From: GCA-020343675 sp964462945 | GTDB lineage: Bacteria; Planctomycetota; Phycisphaerae; Sedimentisphaerales; Anaerobacaceae | DNA length: 56,475 nucleotides | Direction of reading: 5' to 3' | Assembly: GCA_964462945.1 (NCBI GenBank) | Contig: CAYWZW010000029.1 | Span: 1-56,475 of the forward strand | In this document: one piece after another, positions 1 to 7,739 of the stretch | Position numbering within the stretch: the first letter of the stretch is position 1 | Layout of the letters: each line of letters opens with the position of its first letter | Translations under genes and position numbers: made by a program | The notes under the pieces: generated by a model | What the model saw: only the letters and a program-made list of their open reading frames with translations | Databases searched by the model: none | What the model was told of the DNA's origin: nothing

Positions 1-442
1 TTGCGCTACCAGCACCATTCGTTAAAAAAATTCGTCCATTTTGCCCAAATTAACAACCACAAAGAAGGGTAGTAGGTTGTCATTCCGCACTTAATGCGGA
101 ATTCAAGATGCCGATGGTTCTGGATTCCCGCTCCCCGCTTTCGCGGGGACAAGTTTACACCTGCGAAAGCAGGTGCGGGAATGACAGGTCACAGAATCAT
201 GACACAGTAGTAGTTAGACACGGATTAATCCGCGCAGCGTATGGCGGATTTACACGGATTCACACGGGTTTGTCCTTCGACATTCGCGCACACATCAGCG
301 GTACGGGCGTATTTTGACTCTTCATTGTTCCGGCCGCGACCATTCGGGCATACGGTCAATTTGAGAACGCCGGATTGGTGCTGGACAGACGACACGCAGA
401 AAGGGACAATGTGCGCCGAAGTAACGTGTGAATAAGGGCTTT
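1..442. other. Intergenic region with one palindromic repeat
   Basis: No convincing gene is seen before the ABC transporter. The stretch holds the palindromic repeat at 78-186 (listed separately). Positions 218-270 hold spacer text of the 'cacggattaatccgcg...cggatttacacggatt' kind that recurs between genes in this window. Short open frames here lack a ribosome binding site and resemble no family I know. Confidence 0.6.
78..186. repeat. Palindromic repeat with TGTCATTCC/GGAATGACA ends
   Basis: The element begins TGTCATTCC (78-86) and ends GGAATGACA (178-186), which are exact inverted complements. Inside are smaller hairpins: CCGCA..TGCGG, CCCCGC..GCGGGG and CACCTGC..GCAGGTG. The same ends and 'ggattcc' core recur inside lpxK at 15075-15145. 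This class of small non-coding palindrome is widespread in bacteria. It carries no transposase and must be moved or copied in trans. Confidence 0.75.
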
Positions 443-1351
443 ATGAAGGCGATTGAGGTCCAGACACTGACGAAACGATATGGCTCGGCCCGAGGCATCG
501 AGGACTTGTCCTTCAGCATCGACGAAGGCGAGATCTTCGGCTACCTCGGGCCGAACGGCTCGGGCAAAACGACGACCATCCGCTGCCTGATGGGCCTGCT
601 GCGGCCGAGCGGCGGAGAATGCCGGGTGCTGGGGCAGCGGGTTCAGCCGGGCCTCGCGACACAGCACAGGCGGGTCGGCTATCTGCCCGGCGAATTTCGC
701 ATCTGGCCCGGGCGCTCGGCCCGCAAGTCCCTTAAACTCTTAGCCAGACTGGGCAACGGGAACGAAGCCGATAAACGGCAGGAAGAACTAGCCGAGAGGC
801 TTGATCTGGACCTGGATCGCCGGGTTAGTGCTCTGTCCAAGGGCAATCGCCAGAAAGTGGGTGTCCTCTATGCGTTCCAGCATCAGCCCGAGGTGCTCAT
901 TCTGGATGAGCCGACCATCGGGCTGGACCCGCTCGTGCGTCAAGTAGTCCTGGACCTGATTCGCGAAGCCGCGGAGGCGGGAGCGACGGTGCTGCTCTCC
1001 TCGCACGATTTGACCGAGGTGGCCGCCGTGTGCGGGCGGGCGGCGATACTCCGCGAAGGCCGGCTGATCGAGCTGGCCCCGATCTCCGACATTGTCCAGA
1101 AGGGCCAGAGACGTCTGCGGGTCTGGTTTCTCAAGGGGGCCAAGGTCCCCGCCGTGCCCGCCGAGGTCCCTGCCGGGATTCGCGTGATTCAGCAGGATGC
1201 GGTCTCGCTCGATCTTGCTTATCACGGCGCCGCTGATGAGATGCTCAAATGGCTCGGGCGGTTTGACGTGGACCGCATCGCCACGCCCGAGACATCGTTG
1301 GAGGACGCCTTTATCCAGTACTACCGGCGGGAGGGCGCCCATGAAGGCTGA
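443..1351 (+). CDS. ABC transporter ATP-binding protein
   Basis: This is the 302-residue nucleotide-binding subunit of an ABC exporter. It would energise the integral membrane partner that follows. The Walker A motif GPNGSGKTT lies near residue 40, the signature ALSKGNRQK precedes Walker B ILDEPTIGLDP, and the H-loop is LLSSHD. About 80 residues after the core resemble the C-terminal extension of CcmA/YhaQ/NatA-type ATPases. A GTG at 428 would add five residues. I prefer ATG 443, which has AAGGG about six bases upstream. Its end overlaps the permease start by 11 bases, so the two are translationally coupled. The substrate is unknown. Confidence 0.93.
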   Translation: MKAIEVQTLTKRYGSARGIEDLSFSIDEGEIFGYLGPNGSGKTTTIRCLMGLLRPSGGECRVLGQRVQPGLATQHRRVGYLPGEFRIWPGRSARKSLKLLARLGNGNEADKRQEELAERLDLDLDRRVSALSKGNRQKVGVLYAFQHQPEVLILDEPTIGLDPLVRQVVLDLIREAAEAGATVLLSSHDLTEVAAVCGRAAILREGRLIELAPISDIVQKGQRRLRVWFLKGAKVPAVPAEVPAGIRVIQQDAVSLDLAYHGAADEMLKWLGRFDVDRIATPETSLEDAFIQYYRREGAHEG

Positions 1352-2171
1352 TCGGCACGTGGGGTTTCCCTGGCCTTTGCTGCGGTTCTGGGCGCTCCGC
1401 ATTTTGCCCGTCTGGGGCTTCATTGCGCTGATTATCTTTCTGTTTCAAATTGCCATCTGCGGCATCGTGCACGACAACGAAAGTGTCAAGACGTTCCTTC
1501 AGTTTCTTGACGTGCTGCCGTCCTTCTTCAAAGCCCTTTTGGGCGGCGAGTCGCTGCGCGTCGGCAATATCGCAGGACTCATCGCGATCGGCTATCAGCA
1601 TCCGCTGGTCCTGACTTTGTACATGCTCTTTGCCGTAGGCGTGCCAACGGGTCTGCTCGCGGGTGAGGTGCAAAGAGGGACGATGGAGCTCATTCTGAGC
1701 CGTGACGCCACGAAAACACACGTCTATGTATGCGCGGGCCTGATCACCGTGACCGGCATGTTCGCCCTTGTGCTGGTAATGTTCCTGGCGACGGTGGCGG
1801 CCACCAATCTGTACAAATTCAGCCAGGCCGTCCCGCTGTATTTCTTCTTTAAACTGGCGGTTGTCGGGGGGATGCTCGCCAGTGCGGTCGGAGGGATTGC
1901 CCTGCTGGCGGCCGCGTGTTTTAACCGGGGCACGGCCGTGGTCCTGACGGTGGCATACCTGGTCGTGAACTACTTTGTCTCGATTATCGCCGAGTGGTGG
2001 CCCCGGATGAAATTTCTCGAGCCCACGACTATTTTCCATTACGTTCACGGCGCGGAGATATTCACTGAATCGGCGTGGCCTCTTGGAGACATGGGCGTGC
2101 TGCTATCGATCCTGGCCGTCTCTGCCGTGCTGGGCGGCGTCATCTGGTCGCGCCGCGACCTGCCGCTGTGA
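1341..2171 (+). CDS. ABC transporter permease
   Basis: A 276-residue integral membrane protein with about six hydrophobic segments (for example around LPVWGFIALIIFLFQIAI, LTLYMLFAVGVPTGLLAG and the C-terminal MGVLLSILAVSAVLGGVIW). It fits the ABC-2 type permeases that pair with a separate ATPase. The ATG at 1341 lies inside the end of the ATPase gene. The frame is open further upstream, but that extension is antisense-like text of the ATPase. Family-specific substrate motifs are absent; drug, lipid or polysaccharide export are all possible. Confidence 0.88.
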   Translation: MKADRHVGFPWPLLRFWALRILPVWGFIALIIFLFQIAICGIVHDNESVKTFLQFLDVLPSFFKALLGGESLRVGNIAGLIAIGYQHPLVLTLYMLFAVGVPTGLLAGEVQRGTMELILSRDATKTHVYVCAGLITVTGMFALVLVMFLATVAATNLYKFSQAVPLYFFFKLAVVGGMLASAVGGIALLAAACFNRGTAVVLTVAYLVVNYFVSIIAEWWPRMKFLEPTTIFHYVHGAEIFTESAWPLGDMGVLLSILAVSAVLGGVIWSRRDLPL

Positions 2172-2360
2172 AGTTGCTGCCGGCGACGGCGCGGCGGAAT
2201 CTCACTGTAGCCTGTAATCTTGTAAAAAACCGTTGCCACGAAAAAGCACAAATTACCACAAAATCGAAGATCCGGCTTTCCTTAGACGGATTGAAACCGC
2301 TGATGTCGAAGATCCGGCGTTTCTTCGACGGAAACGCAGATGAACGCCCAGACGCACATA

Positions 2361-2380
2361 GGGTGCGATGATTCGCACCA
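2361..2380. repeat. Outer hairpin repeat, left copy
   Basis: The 20-bp sequence contains GTGCGATGATTCGCAC, a perfect 6-bp stem with a TGAT loop. A direct copy with one substitution (G to C) lies at 4037-4056. The two copies enclose the transposase and the FRG gene. Confidence 0.7.
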
Positions 2381-2445
2381 CTTCCAGGTGAGTTTTCCGC
2401 CTTGTGCCAATGGCATAATGGAACCCCCGCACGCCATCTAAACAG

Positions 2446-2467
2446 GTAGGGTGGGGCTTGCCCCACC
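2446..2467 (+). repeat. REP-like palindrome, copy 1
   Basis: The 22-bp unit GTAGGGTGGGGC...GCCCCACC folds as GGTGGGGC/GCCCCACC. It lies just upstream of the REP-associated transposase. The exact inverted complement follows that gene at 3051-3072. Confidence 0.85.
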
Positions 2468-2493
2468 ATAATCATGTCGATAATATATCTTTC

Positions 2494-3045
2494 ATGCCAA
2501 ATTACATACGCGCCAAGTTTGAGGGAGGGTATTACTTCTTTACGGTTGTTACATACGCTCGCACAAAATTATTCCGGACCGAACTTTCTCGTCGCTGTTT
2601 GAGAGAAGCTATCGAAAGAACACAATCCCATCTGCCCTTTGAAACTGTTGCGTTTTGTCTTTTGTTCGATCATTTGCATTGCATCTGGAGGCTTCCTCAA
2701 GATGATGCCGATTATTCGAAACGCTGGTCTTCGATAAAGGGCCAATTCAGCAAAGCATACTTGCAAGTGAGCGTGCTGCGTAAAGAGGTTCCGTCATCAC
2801 GAGCACGAAAAGGAGAAGTCTGTATCTGGCAGCGGCGGTTTTGGGAGCACCAGATACGCGACGAGGACGACCTGCAGCGCCACGTCGATTACATTCACTA
2901 CAACCCGGTCAAGCACGGATTGGCCCAGAATGTTGAAGAGTGGCCTTGGTCCACGTATCGCAAATACGCCAAAGAAGGATTCTACGGCCGAGCGGACGAT
3001 TTCAAACAAATCGTGAACGTCAGTACGGATGGCTTCGGGGAATAG
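2494..3045 (+). CDS. REP-associated tyrosine transposase (RAYT, Y1_Tnp family)
   Basis: This 183-residue protein belongs to the Y1 HUH single-strand transposases linked to REP palindromes. Visible features are the N-terminal PNYIRAKFEGGYYFFTVVTY strand, a metal-binding HLH motif at residues 60-62 in LLFDHLHCIW, and the C-terminal helix HVDYIHYNPVKHG that carries the candidate catalytic Tyr. The frame also opens at TTG 2458, inside the flanking repeat, but ATG 2494 matches the usual family start. It is bracketed by perfect inverted 22-bp repeats, the normal RAYT/REP arrangement. RAYTs are usually domesticated, single-copy and non-self-mobile. Confidence 0.9.
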   Translation: MPNYIRAKFEGGYYFFTVVTYARTKLFRTELSRRCLREAIERTQSHLPFETVAFCLLFDHLHCIWRLPQDDADYSKRWSSIKGQFSKAYLQVSVLRKEVPSSRARKGEVCIWQRRFWEHQIRDEDDLQRHVDYIHYNPVKHGLAQNVEEWPWSTYRKYAKEGFYGRADDFKQIVNVSTDGFGE

Positions 3046-3050
3046 GATCG

Positions 3051-3072
3051 GTGGGGCAAGCCCCACCCTACG
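3051..3072 (-). repeat. REP-like palindrome, copy 2 (inverted)
   Basis: This is the exact reverse complement of copy 1 at 2446-2467. It begins 5 bases after the transposase stop codon and just before the convergent end of the FRG-domain gene. Confidence 0.85.
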
Positions 3073-3077
3073 TCGCT

Positions 3078-3905
3078 TCAAAGCGAGTCAGCAACCTCAT
3101 GCGCCACATCTTCGACATGCGAAAAGCCCATCCCCAGAAAGTTGCCGTTTATGCCCAACTCACCGAGCCGTTGCAACACGCCTTTCTTTAGGTCCGCTGG
3201 GATTCGCACACGTCCGCACTTGCGAACGCCGAGCGAGGCGATTCGCTCGTCGTGTTGAATACCCACTCGTCCAGAGATCGTTACACATGCCTTCTGCTTT
3301 TTTGGGCGCTCCAAACTTTCCTCGATGTAGTGGAGGGCGGTGATCCATTCTTGGCGATCGCCGCTGATGAACACCGCCTCGATCTGATTTTCGACATTGC
3401 CAGCGACGCCGAAAGCGCTCGGCCACTGCGTCGCGACGCATCCCTCAAATTCGGAGTTGTCCATCCACCACACGATGCCCGCATGGTTGAAGCCCATGCG
3501 ACATGCAAAAAAGAGACCAATCCAAGGGTCTCTTGTCCAGTCGACACAACGGGCTGGGAGCCCGTGGTGACGCCCGACATACATTGTGCCCGTGTTGTGG
3601 CTCGTGCCCCACCTATCTTGTGCGCGCCGGATGAACCTGCGGGACTCCTCGTCCAAGTGTGGCCACGCGTCCCGCGCGAAGCAATCGAGGAAGTGTCGCT
3701 CAGCGGCGACTACGTCCTTGCCCACATTCTCCTTCTGCTCCGCCCAGATGTCGAGACTCGAAACGATGCGCCCATAGTCTTGTCTCACCCCAAGAAAGAG
3801 ATGCATGGGTTGTGCGGCAACGAATGGCCTCACCAATTCGAAGCAGTCGTCTACACTGCTTGCTTCTTCAATCTTCCACGCCACATTTACGTCGTATGGT
3901 ACCAT
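3078..3905 (-). CDS. FRG domain-containing protein
   Basis: A 275-residue soluble protein with an FRG domain. The central segment HHGLPARCVDWTRDPWIGLF (about residues 113-132) matches the conserved 'HHGxPTRLLDWTxNPLxALFF' core of that family. The biochemical role of FRG domains is not established; many occur singly in accessory regions and some near defence genes. ATG 3905 is supported by GGAGG ten bases upstream on the minus strand. The gene ends a few bases from REP copy 2 and its upstream side is closed by REP copy 3 at 3991-4012. It looks like cargo of the REP block, though transfer is an inference. Confidence 0.85.
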   Translation of the reverse strand: MVPYDVNVAWKIEEASSVDDCFELVRPFVAAQPMHLFLGVRQDYGRIVSSLDIWAEQKENVGKDVVAAERHFLDCFARDAWPHLDEESRRFIRRAQDRWGTSHNTGTMYVGRHHGLPARCVDWTRDPWIGLFFACRMGFNHAGIVWWMDNSEFEGCVATQWPSAFGVAGNVENQIEAVFISGDRQEWITALHYIEESLERPKKQKACVTISGRVGIQHDERIASLGVRKCGRVRIPADLKKGVLQRLGELGINGNFLGMGFSHVEDVAHEVADSL

Positions 3906-3990
3906 CTGTATCTTGCCTCCAAGGATTAAGGAGCACGCCTACCCACATCATCTGAGCATGCTACACCTCCAAGATTTCTTGCGTAATCTC

Positions 3991-4012
3991 GTAGGGTGGG
4001 GCTCGCCCCACC
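3991..4012 (+). repeat. REP-like palindrome, copy 3
   Basis: Same orientation as copy 1 with a single T to C change in the loop. With copy 2 it brackets the FRG gene as an inverted pair. A phrase 'tttcatgccaa' resembling the start region of the transposase follows at about 4019-4030. Confidence 0.82.
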
Positions 4013-4036
4013 GATTCCTTTTCATGCCAATACGTA

Positions 4037-4056
4037 GGGTCCGATGATTCGCACCA
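4037..4056. repeat. Outer hairpin repeat, right copy
   Basis: Direct copy of 2361-2380 with 19 of 20 bases identical; the substitution breaks one pair of the stem. It marks the right edge of the accessory block. Confidence 0.65.
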
Positions 4057-4429
4057 TTGACCTGTGCCGTCTTTCCGCCATTTCGTTCTTTCCACCTGCG
4101 GCGGACAAGTCCTCAAATATATCCCGGCGGGCCGCGCCCCGCAAAGCTCGAGTTTAGCACGTCAGACGGTCAGAATCAAACAGATTTTTTTGACGCGATA
4201 AAAGGATGAACCGTTCCTAAGACCGTGTAAATCCGTGAAATCCGCGTATAGGTAACCTGATTATTGACAATTGACCAATGACTATTGACTATTTCTCTGA
4301 GGTCTCTGTGCTCTCTGTGGCAAGTTCATATTCGTGGTAAATTTTATAGATTCCGCGCCGATTTTGGCTTCTAATCGAGACTTACTTATAGACGTACAGA
4401 GCGGCTCTGAGAGACACGATATTTGACAA

Positions 4430-4960
4430 ATGACGGACTTCGAAGACCACATTCTCGTACAGCGGGCCTTGCAGGCGGACCCGGAGAGCTTTGGCGAGCT
4501 GTGCGGCCGGTACTACCCATCGCTGGTGGCGGTGGCCGATTCGGTCCTGCTGGATCACCACCTGGCCGAAGACGCCGCCCAGGAAGCGCTCGCCGAGGCG
4601 TGCCGGCAGCTTGCGAGGCTCAAGAAGCCCGAGCGCTTCGGCCCCTGGGTCGCAGCGATCTGCCGGAACGTTGCTAAGGACATGCTCCGGGAGCTGCGGC
4701 GGCAGAAAGAACCCCTTCGGGACCGCCCAGCGCAACAGTGTGATTGTCCGGACGATGACCGAAAGGCGATCTTAGAGCAGGCCGTGCAGCAACTGCCGCA
4801 GCGTCTTCGAGAGGTGATCTTTTTGAGGTTCTATAACGAGATGAGCTACGAGCAAATGGCCGAGATTCTCGGGGCCACGCAACAGACAATCGACGGCAGG
4901 TTGCGCCGGGCAAAGAAAAGAATCGCCGTGTATCTGGCGAGGAATGGCTTCAGGAGGTGA
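4430..4960 (+). CDS. ECF-type RNA polymerase sigma factor
   Basis: A 176-residue sigma-70 family protein with region 2 (about residues 20-90, including HLAEDAAQEALAEACRQL and FGPWVAAICRN) and region 4 (about 110-170, LPQRLREVIFLRFYNEMSYE followed by the helix-turn-helix EQMAEILGATQQTIDGRLRRAKKRI). No region 1.1 or 3 is present, so it is an extracytoplasmic-function type. ATG 4430 has only a weak upstream ribosome site. It runs directly into the membrane protein at 4969, its likely regulator, whose ribosome site AGGAGGTGA overlaps this gene's stop codon. Confidence 0.93.
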   Translation: MTDFEDHILVQRALQADPESFGELCGRYYPSLVAVADSVLLDHHLAEDAAQEALAEACRQLARLKKPERFGPWVAAICRNVAKDMLRELRRQKEPLRDRPAQQCDCPDDDRKAILEQAVQQLPQRLREVIFLRFYNEMSYEQMAEILGATQQTIDGRLRRAKKRIAVYLARNGFRR

Positions 4961-4968
4961 CAGATGCC

Positions 4969-6054
4969 ATGAAACATGACAAGAACAATCAATGGCTGGA
5001 TCCCCTGTTGTCACGGCTGGTGCACCGTGAGCTGGCGAGGTTCGACTTCGACAAATGGGCGCAGAAGCACCCGGACGAAGCCCGCTTGTTGCGGGATGGC
5101 TTCAGGGATTCCGGCCCGAATGTAAAAACCAAAACTCAGAATGTATGGAGGTTTATCATGGAAAGTAAAGTGACAAAATATTCAGCCGCGGCGGTCGTCG
5201 CACTGGCAATAACACTGATTCTCCTCAGTCCCTTTGGGACGCCGGGAAACGGCGGCGTCGTCCTGGCGGACGTCCAGCAAAAAGTCGCCGGCATCGAGAC
5301 GATGATACTACGAGGAACAAAAGCATTTGCATATCCGGGCGAGCCTGACCGCATTTTCGAATTCGACGGGATAAAATGCAAATTCGACATCGTGAAATAT
5401 CATTCGACTCAGTACGGCCTGGTTGAGGAAGGATACGCCGAGGGCAAACTGTTTTATCGAATCACCTTCAACATCCCGGAGGAGCAGACTCTTATTCTGT
5501 TTCCGAAATATAAGAAGTACTTGAAATTCGCTTCCATGGATGCCATAGCGAAGCTGATGAAGCAGTTTTCAACTCCCAACGGTATCCTCAATCTGCTTTT
5601 TGCAGGCGAGTGCAAGAAATTGGGACCAGATAAGATCGACGGCGTTGAGGTTGAGACCTTTGAATTCCAGGACACAGAGCCTTTCGAACCTATCAAAGAG
5701 CTTTTGCCCAAGGCCGTTTTTGATATTCAGAGCTTCAGAGCTAAAGTCTGGATTGGAATAAAGGAGCAACTGCCGGTCCGGGTCGAAGGCGACCTGGCCA
5801 TAGGCAAGAGTTTTATGACAATGTTCCACAACTTGAACCTGCACGAAGTCAATACTTTCGGGGATTATAATGTAGAGCTTGATAAAGACATCTTCGACAC
5901 TAACCCTCCGGAAGGTTATACGGAATTAACGCTCAGCGACATTCTTCATCTGATTCCGGTGGAGGCCAAAGCCGGCCTGGCCGGTCTGGGCATCCTCCCG
6001 GCGGGTTTCTTCTTCTGGAAAAAACGAAGACGAAAGAAGGGAACGCCCAACTGA
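4969..6054 (+). CDS. Membrane-anchored sigma-factor partner with LolA/RseB-like domain
   Basis: A 361-residue protein encoded immediately after the ECF sigma factor. Residues 1-60 are a charged cytoplasmic segment (DPLLSRLVHRELARFDFDKW) that could bind the sigma factor. Residues about 70-90 are a membrane helix (YSAAAVVALAITLILLS). The periplasmic part starts VVLADVQQKVAGIETMILRG, resembling LolA/RseB-like lipoprotein-carrier folds. The C-terminus is a second hydrophobic stretch followed by KKRRRKKG. GTG 4957 lies within the ribosome site AGGAGG, so ATG 4969 is preferred. An internal ATG at 5158 also has a GGAGG and might give a shorter product. The role as anti-sigma or envelope sensor is inferred from context. 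Confidence 0.72.
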   Translation: MKHDKNNQWLDPLLSRLVHRELARFDFDKWAQKHPDEARLLRDGFRDSGPNVKTKTQNVWRFIMESKVTKYSAAAVVALAITLILLSPFGTPGNGGVVLADVQQKVAGIETMILRGTKAFAYPGEPDRIFEFDGIKCKFDIVKYHSTQYGLVEEGYAEGKLFYRITFNIPEEQTLILFPKYKKYLKFASMDAIAKLMKQFSTPNGILNLLFAGECKKLGPDKIDGVEVETFEFQDTEPFEPIKELLPKAVFDIQSFRAKVWIGIKEQLPVRVEGDLAIGKSFMTMFHNLNLHEVNTFGDYNVELDKDIFDTNPPEGYTELTLSDILHLIPVEAKAGLAGLGILPAGFFFWKKRRRKKGTPN

Positions 6055-6091
6055 GTCTCACGGAGACATTTCGCCGCGAGTTCCTTATCGA

Positions 6092-6126
6092 AAGCCCTGC
6101 ACAGAGCCGCGGGGCTTCCTTATTTT
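6092..6126 (+). terminator. Rho-independent terminator after the sigma-factor pair
   Basis: AAGCCCTGC (6092-6100) pairs with GCGGGGCTT (6109-6117) with one mismatch and an 8-base loop, followed by CCTTATTTT. It lies about 40 bases after the stop codon at 6054. Confidence 0.6.
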
Positions 6127-6231
6127 CGGAAACTGCTGCCGATGGTTTGGCCCGTGGAACCTTGATTTCGCTGCTGGCCCTGGTACACTATTGGAGAATT
6201 AATACCGGTCAACGTAATCAAGGAGCATTTC

Positions 6232-6687
6232 ATGGCAAAGACACAGGACTTGATCGGCTATTGCGGGCTGTATTGCGGGGACTGCCCCGGCCATACGGGG
6301 ATTGTGGCGAATCTGGCCGCAGACTTGAGAAAAGAGTTGAGACGGTACAGACTCGACAAGATGGCGGACATGCTGGCGAAGGTGCCCTTCTTCAAGGAAT
6401 TCAAGAACTACGACCAATGCTATGGCCTGCTGGGCACGATGACGAAAATGCGCTGCAAAAAGCGGTGCAAAGGTGCTGGCGGCCCGCCTGAATGCAAGGT
6501 CCGAACCTGCGCCCGAAGGAAAAAGCTCGACGGCTGCTGGCAGTGCGCCGATTTCCCAGCCTGCGACAAGCTCAAATTCCTTGAGCCGCACCACGGCGTC
6601 GCCCACCTGAACAACCTGCGAAAGCTCAAGCGCCACGGCTCCGCCGCCTTCGTCAAAGGCAAGAGGTACTGGTACGCACCCCAATAG
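6232..6687 (+). CDS. DUF3795 domain-containing protein
   Basis: A 151-residue cysteine-rich cytoplasmic protein. It opens with IGYCGLYCGDCPGH, the hallmark CGxYCxxC of DUF3795, and has later cysteine clusters MRCKKRCKGAGGPPECKVRTC and GCWQCADFPACD. The pattern suggests binding of zinc or an iron-sulfur cluster; the function is unknown. ATG 6232 has AAGGAG about seven bases upstream. The gene stands alone between a terminator and the SDR gene. Confidence 0.85.
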   Translation: MAKTQDLIGYCGLYCGDCPGHTGIVANLAADLRKELRRYRLDKMADMLAKVPFFKEFKNYDQCYGLLGTMTKMRCKKRCKGAGGPPECKVRTCARRKKLDGCWQCADFPACDKLKFLEPHHGVAHLNNLRKLKRHGSAAFVKGKRYWYAPQ

Positions 6688-6943
6688 GATCTTTCGCTTC
6701 AAAGGCTTCACTCCGGCGGATTAGAGCTTTGAGTTTCTCGGCGGCTCTTTTCTACTTTATCATCACTGCAAAAGGTCGATCCGTGAAATCAAAAAGTAGC
6801 GAAACACAGACCGCATATAACACACTTTCATAGAGATGAGGTGAGTCAGTTCATTTCTAATAAAGCTCGGATTACAAACAGCCGATAATAAACTTGCATA
6901 GGGAGACTCATATCGTTCACAATCGGTGCAGTAAGTGATTAGG

Positions 6944-7705
6944 ATGCAGAGCCTAAAGAACAAGGTTGCATTGGTGACAGGGGGTAGTTCCGGCATTGGC
7001 AGGGCCTCAGCTATCGCATTAGCGAAAACCGGCACCACAGTTATTGTTGCAGATATCGACACTTCTGGTGGGGAAAAAACGGTGCAGGACATCAACGAAC
7101 TGCAAGGAGAAGCCAAATTTTTGAAGGCAAACGTTTCAGTGGCCGCTGAGGTCGAATGGCTGATCCAACAAATCATCAATATCTACGGCAGGCTGGATTG
7201 CGCTCACAACAACGCAGGAATCGAAGGAGAAACAGCAAAGGTCACTGACTGCAGCGAAGAGAATTGGGACAATGTCATTCAAACAAATCTGAAATCAATA
7301 TGGTTGTGCATGAAATATGAAATCCTTCAAATGAGCAAACAACACAGTGGTGTTATCGTAAACACATCATCTGTGTATGGCATAGTTGGCTGTGAAAGAG
7401 GCATGCCAGCATACGTGGCGAGTAAACACGGCATTATTGGCCTGACAAAAACAGCAGCGTTGGAGTATGCCGGGTTAGGTATAAGAGTCAATGCTATATG
7501 TCCTGGTGCGATAGATACACCATTTAGAGAAAGACTTATTGGAAGCAATTACACAGGAGAATTGAACAGTGGCCCACGGTACCCTATTGGAAGAATTGGA
7601 AAGGCTGATGAAGTCGCTGGTGCGGTTGTGTGGCTATGTTCAGACCAGGCTTCGTATGTCACCGGCAGCCTTATAGTAATTGACGGAGGGCTTACTGCGA
7701 AATAA
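6944..7705 (+). CDS. SDR family NAD(P)-dependent oxidoreductase
   Basis: A 253-residue classical short-chain dehydrogenase/reductase. It has the cofactor motif TGGSSGIG near the N-terminus, an acidic residue after beta-2 (VADID, favouring NAD), NNAG, an active-site Ser (NTSSVYG) and YVASK with the catalytic Tyr and Lys. The end DGGLTAK is typical of FabG/glucose dehydrogenase-like members. The substrate cannot be told. ATG 6944 is preferred to GTG 6935; neither has a strong ribosome site. The gene and the next one are noticeably AT-richer than the surroundings, hinting at recent acquisition. Confidence 0.9.
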   Translation: MQSLKNKVALVTGGSSGIGRASAIALAKTGTTVIVADIDTSGGEKTVQDINELQGEAKFLKANVSVAAEVEWLIQQIINIYGRLDCAHNNAGIEGETAKVTDCSEENWDNVIQTNLKSIWLCMKYEILQMSKQHSGVIVNTSSVYGIVGCERGMPAYVASKHGIIGLTKTAALEYAGLGIRVNAICPGAIDTPFRERLIGSNYTGELNSGPRYPIGRIGKADEVAGAVVWLCSDQASYVTGSLIVIDGGLTAK

Positions 7706-7739
7706 GCAGAAGCCGATCTTGAAAGAAGGTGCACATAGG

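Larger units (their letters stand above)
2172..2493. other. Intergenic spacer with two hairpin repeats
   Basis: No gene is seen. The segment carries 'ccacgaaaaagcacaaattaccac' spacer text near 2235, a perfect GTGCGA-TGAT-TCGCAC hairpin at 2364-2379, and the first REP copy at 2446-2467. Together these form the left border of the accessory block ending near 4056. Confidence 0.6.
3906..4429. other. Intergenic region with repeats and spacer text
   Basis: No gene is seen. It contains REP copy 3 (3991-4012) and the right outer hairpin (4037-4056). A run of low-information spacer phrases follows: 'gtgtaaatccgtgaaatccgcg' near 4224, 'ttgacaattgaccaatgactattgac' near 4263 and 'tctctgaggtctctgtgctctctg' near 4294. 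The sigma-factor promoter is not recognisable. Confidence 0.6.

Noticed and set aside
2458..2493. Alternative TTG start of the RAYT gene
   Set aside because: It lies inside the REP palindrome and adds residues not found in the family; ATG 2494 fits better.
4263..4292. TTGACA-like -35 box upstream of the sigma-factor gene
   Set aside because: TTGAC recurs several times inside a word-repeat spacer and no suitably spaced -10 is seen, so the match is not informative.
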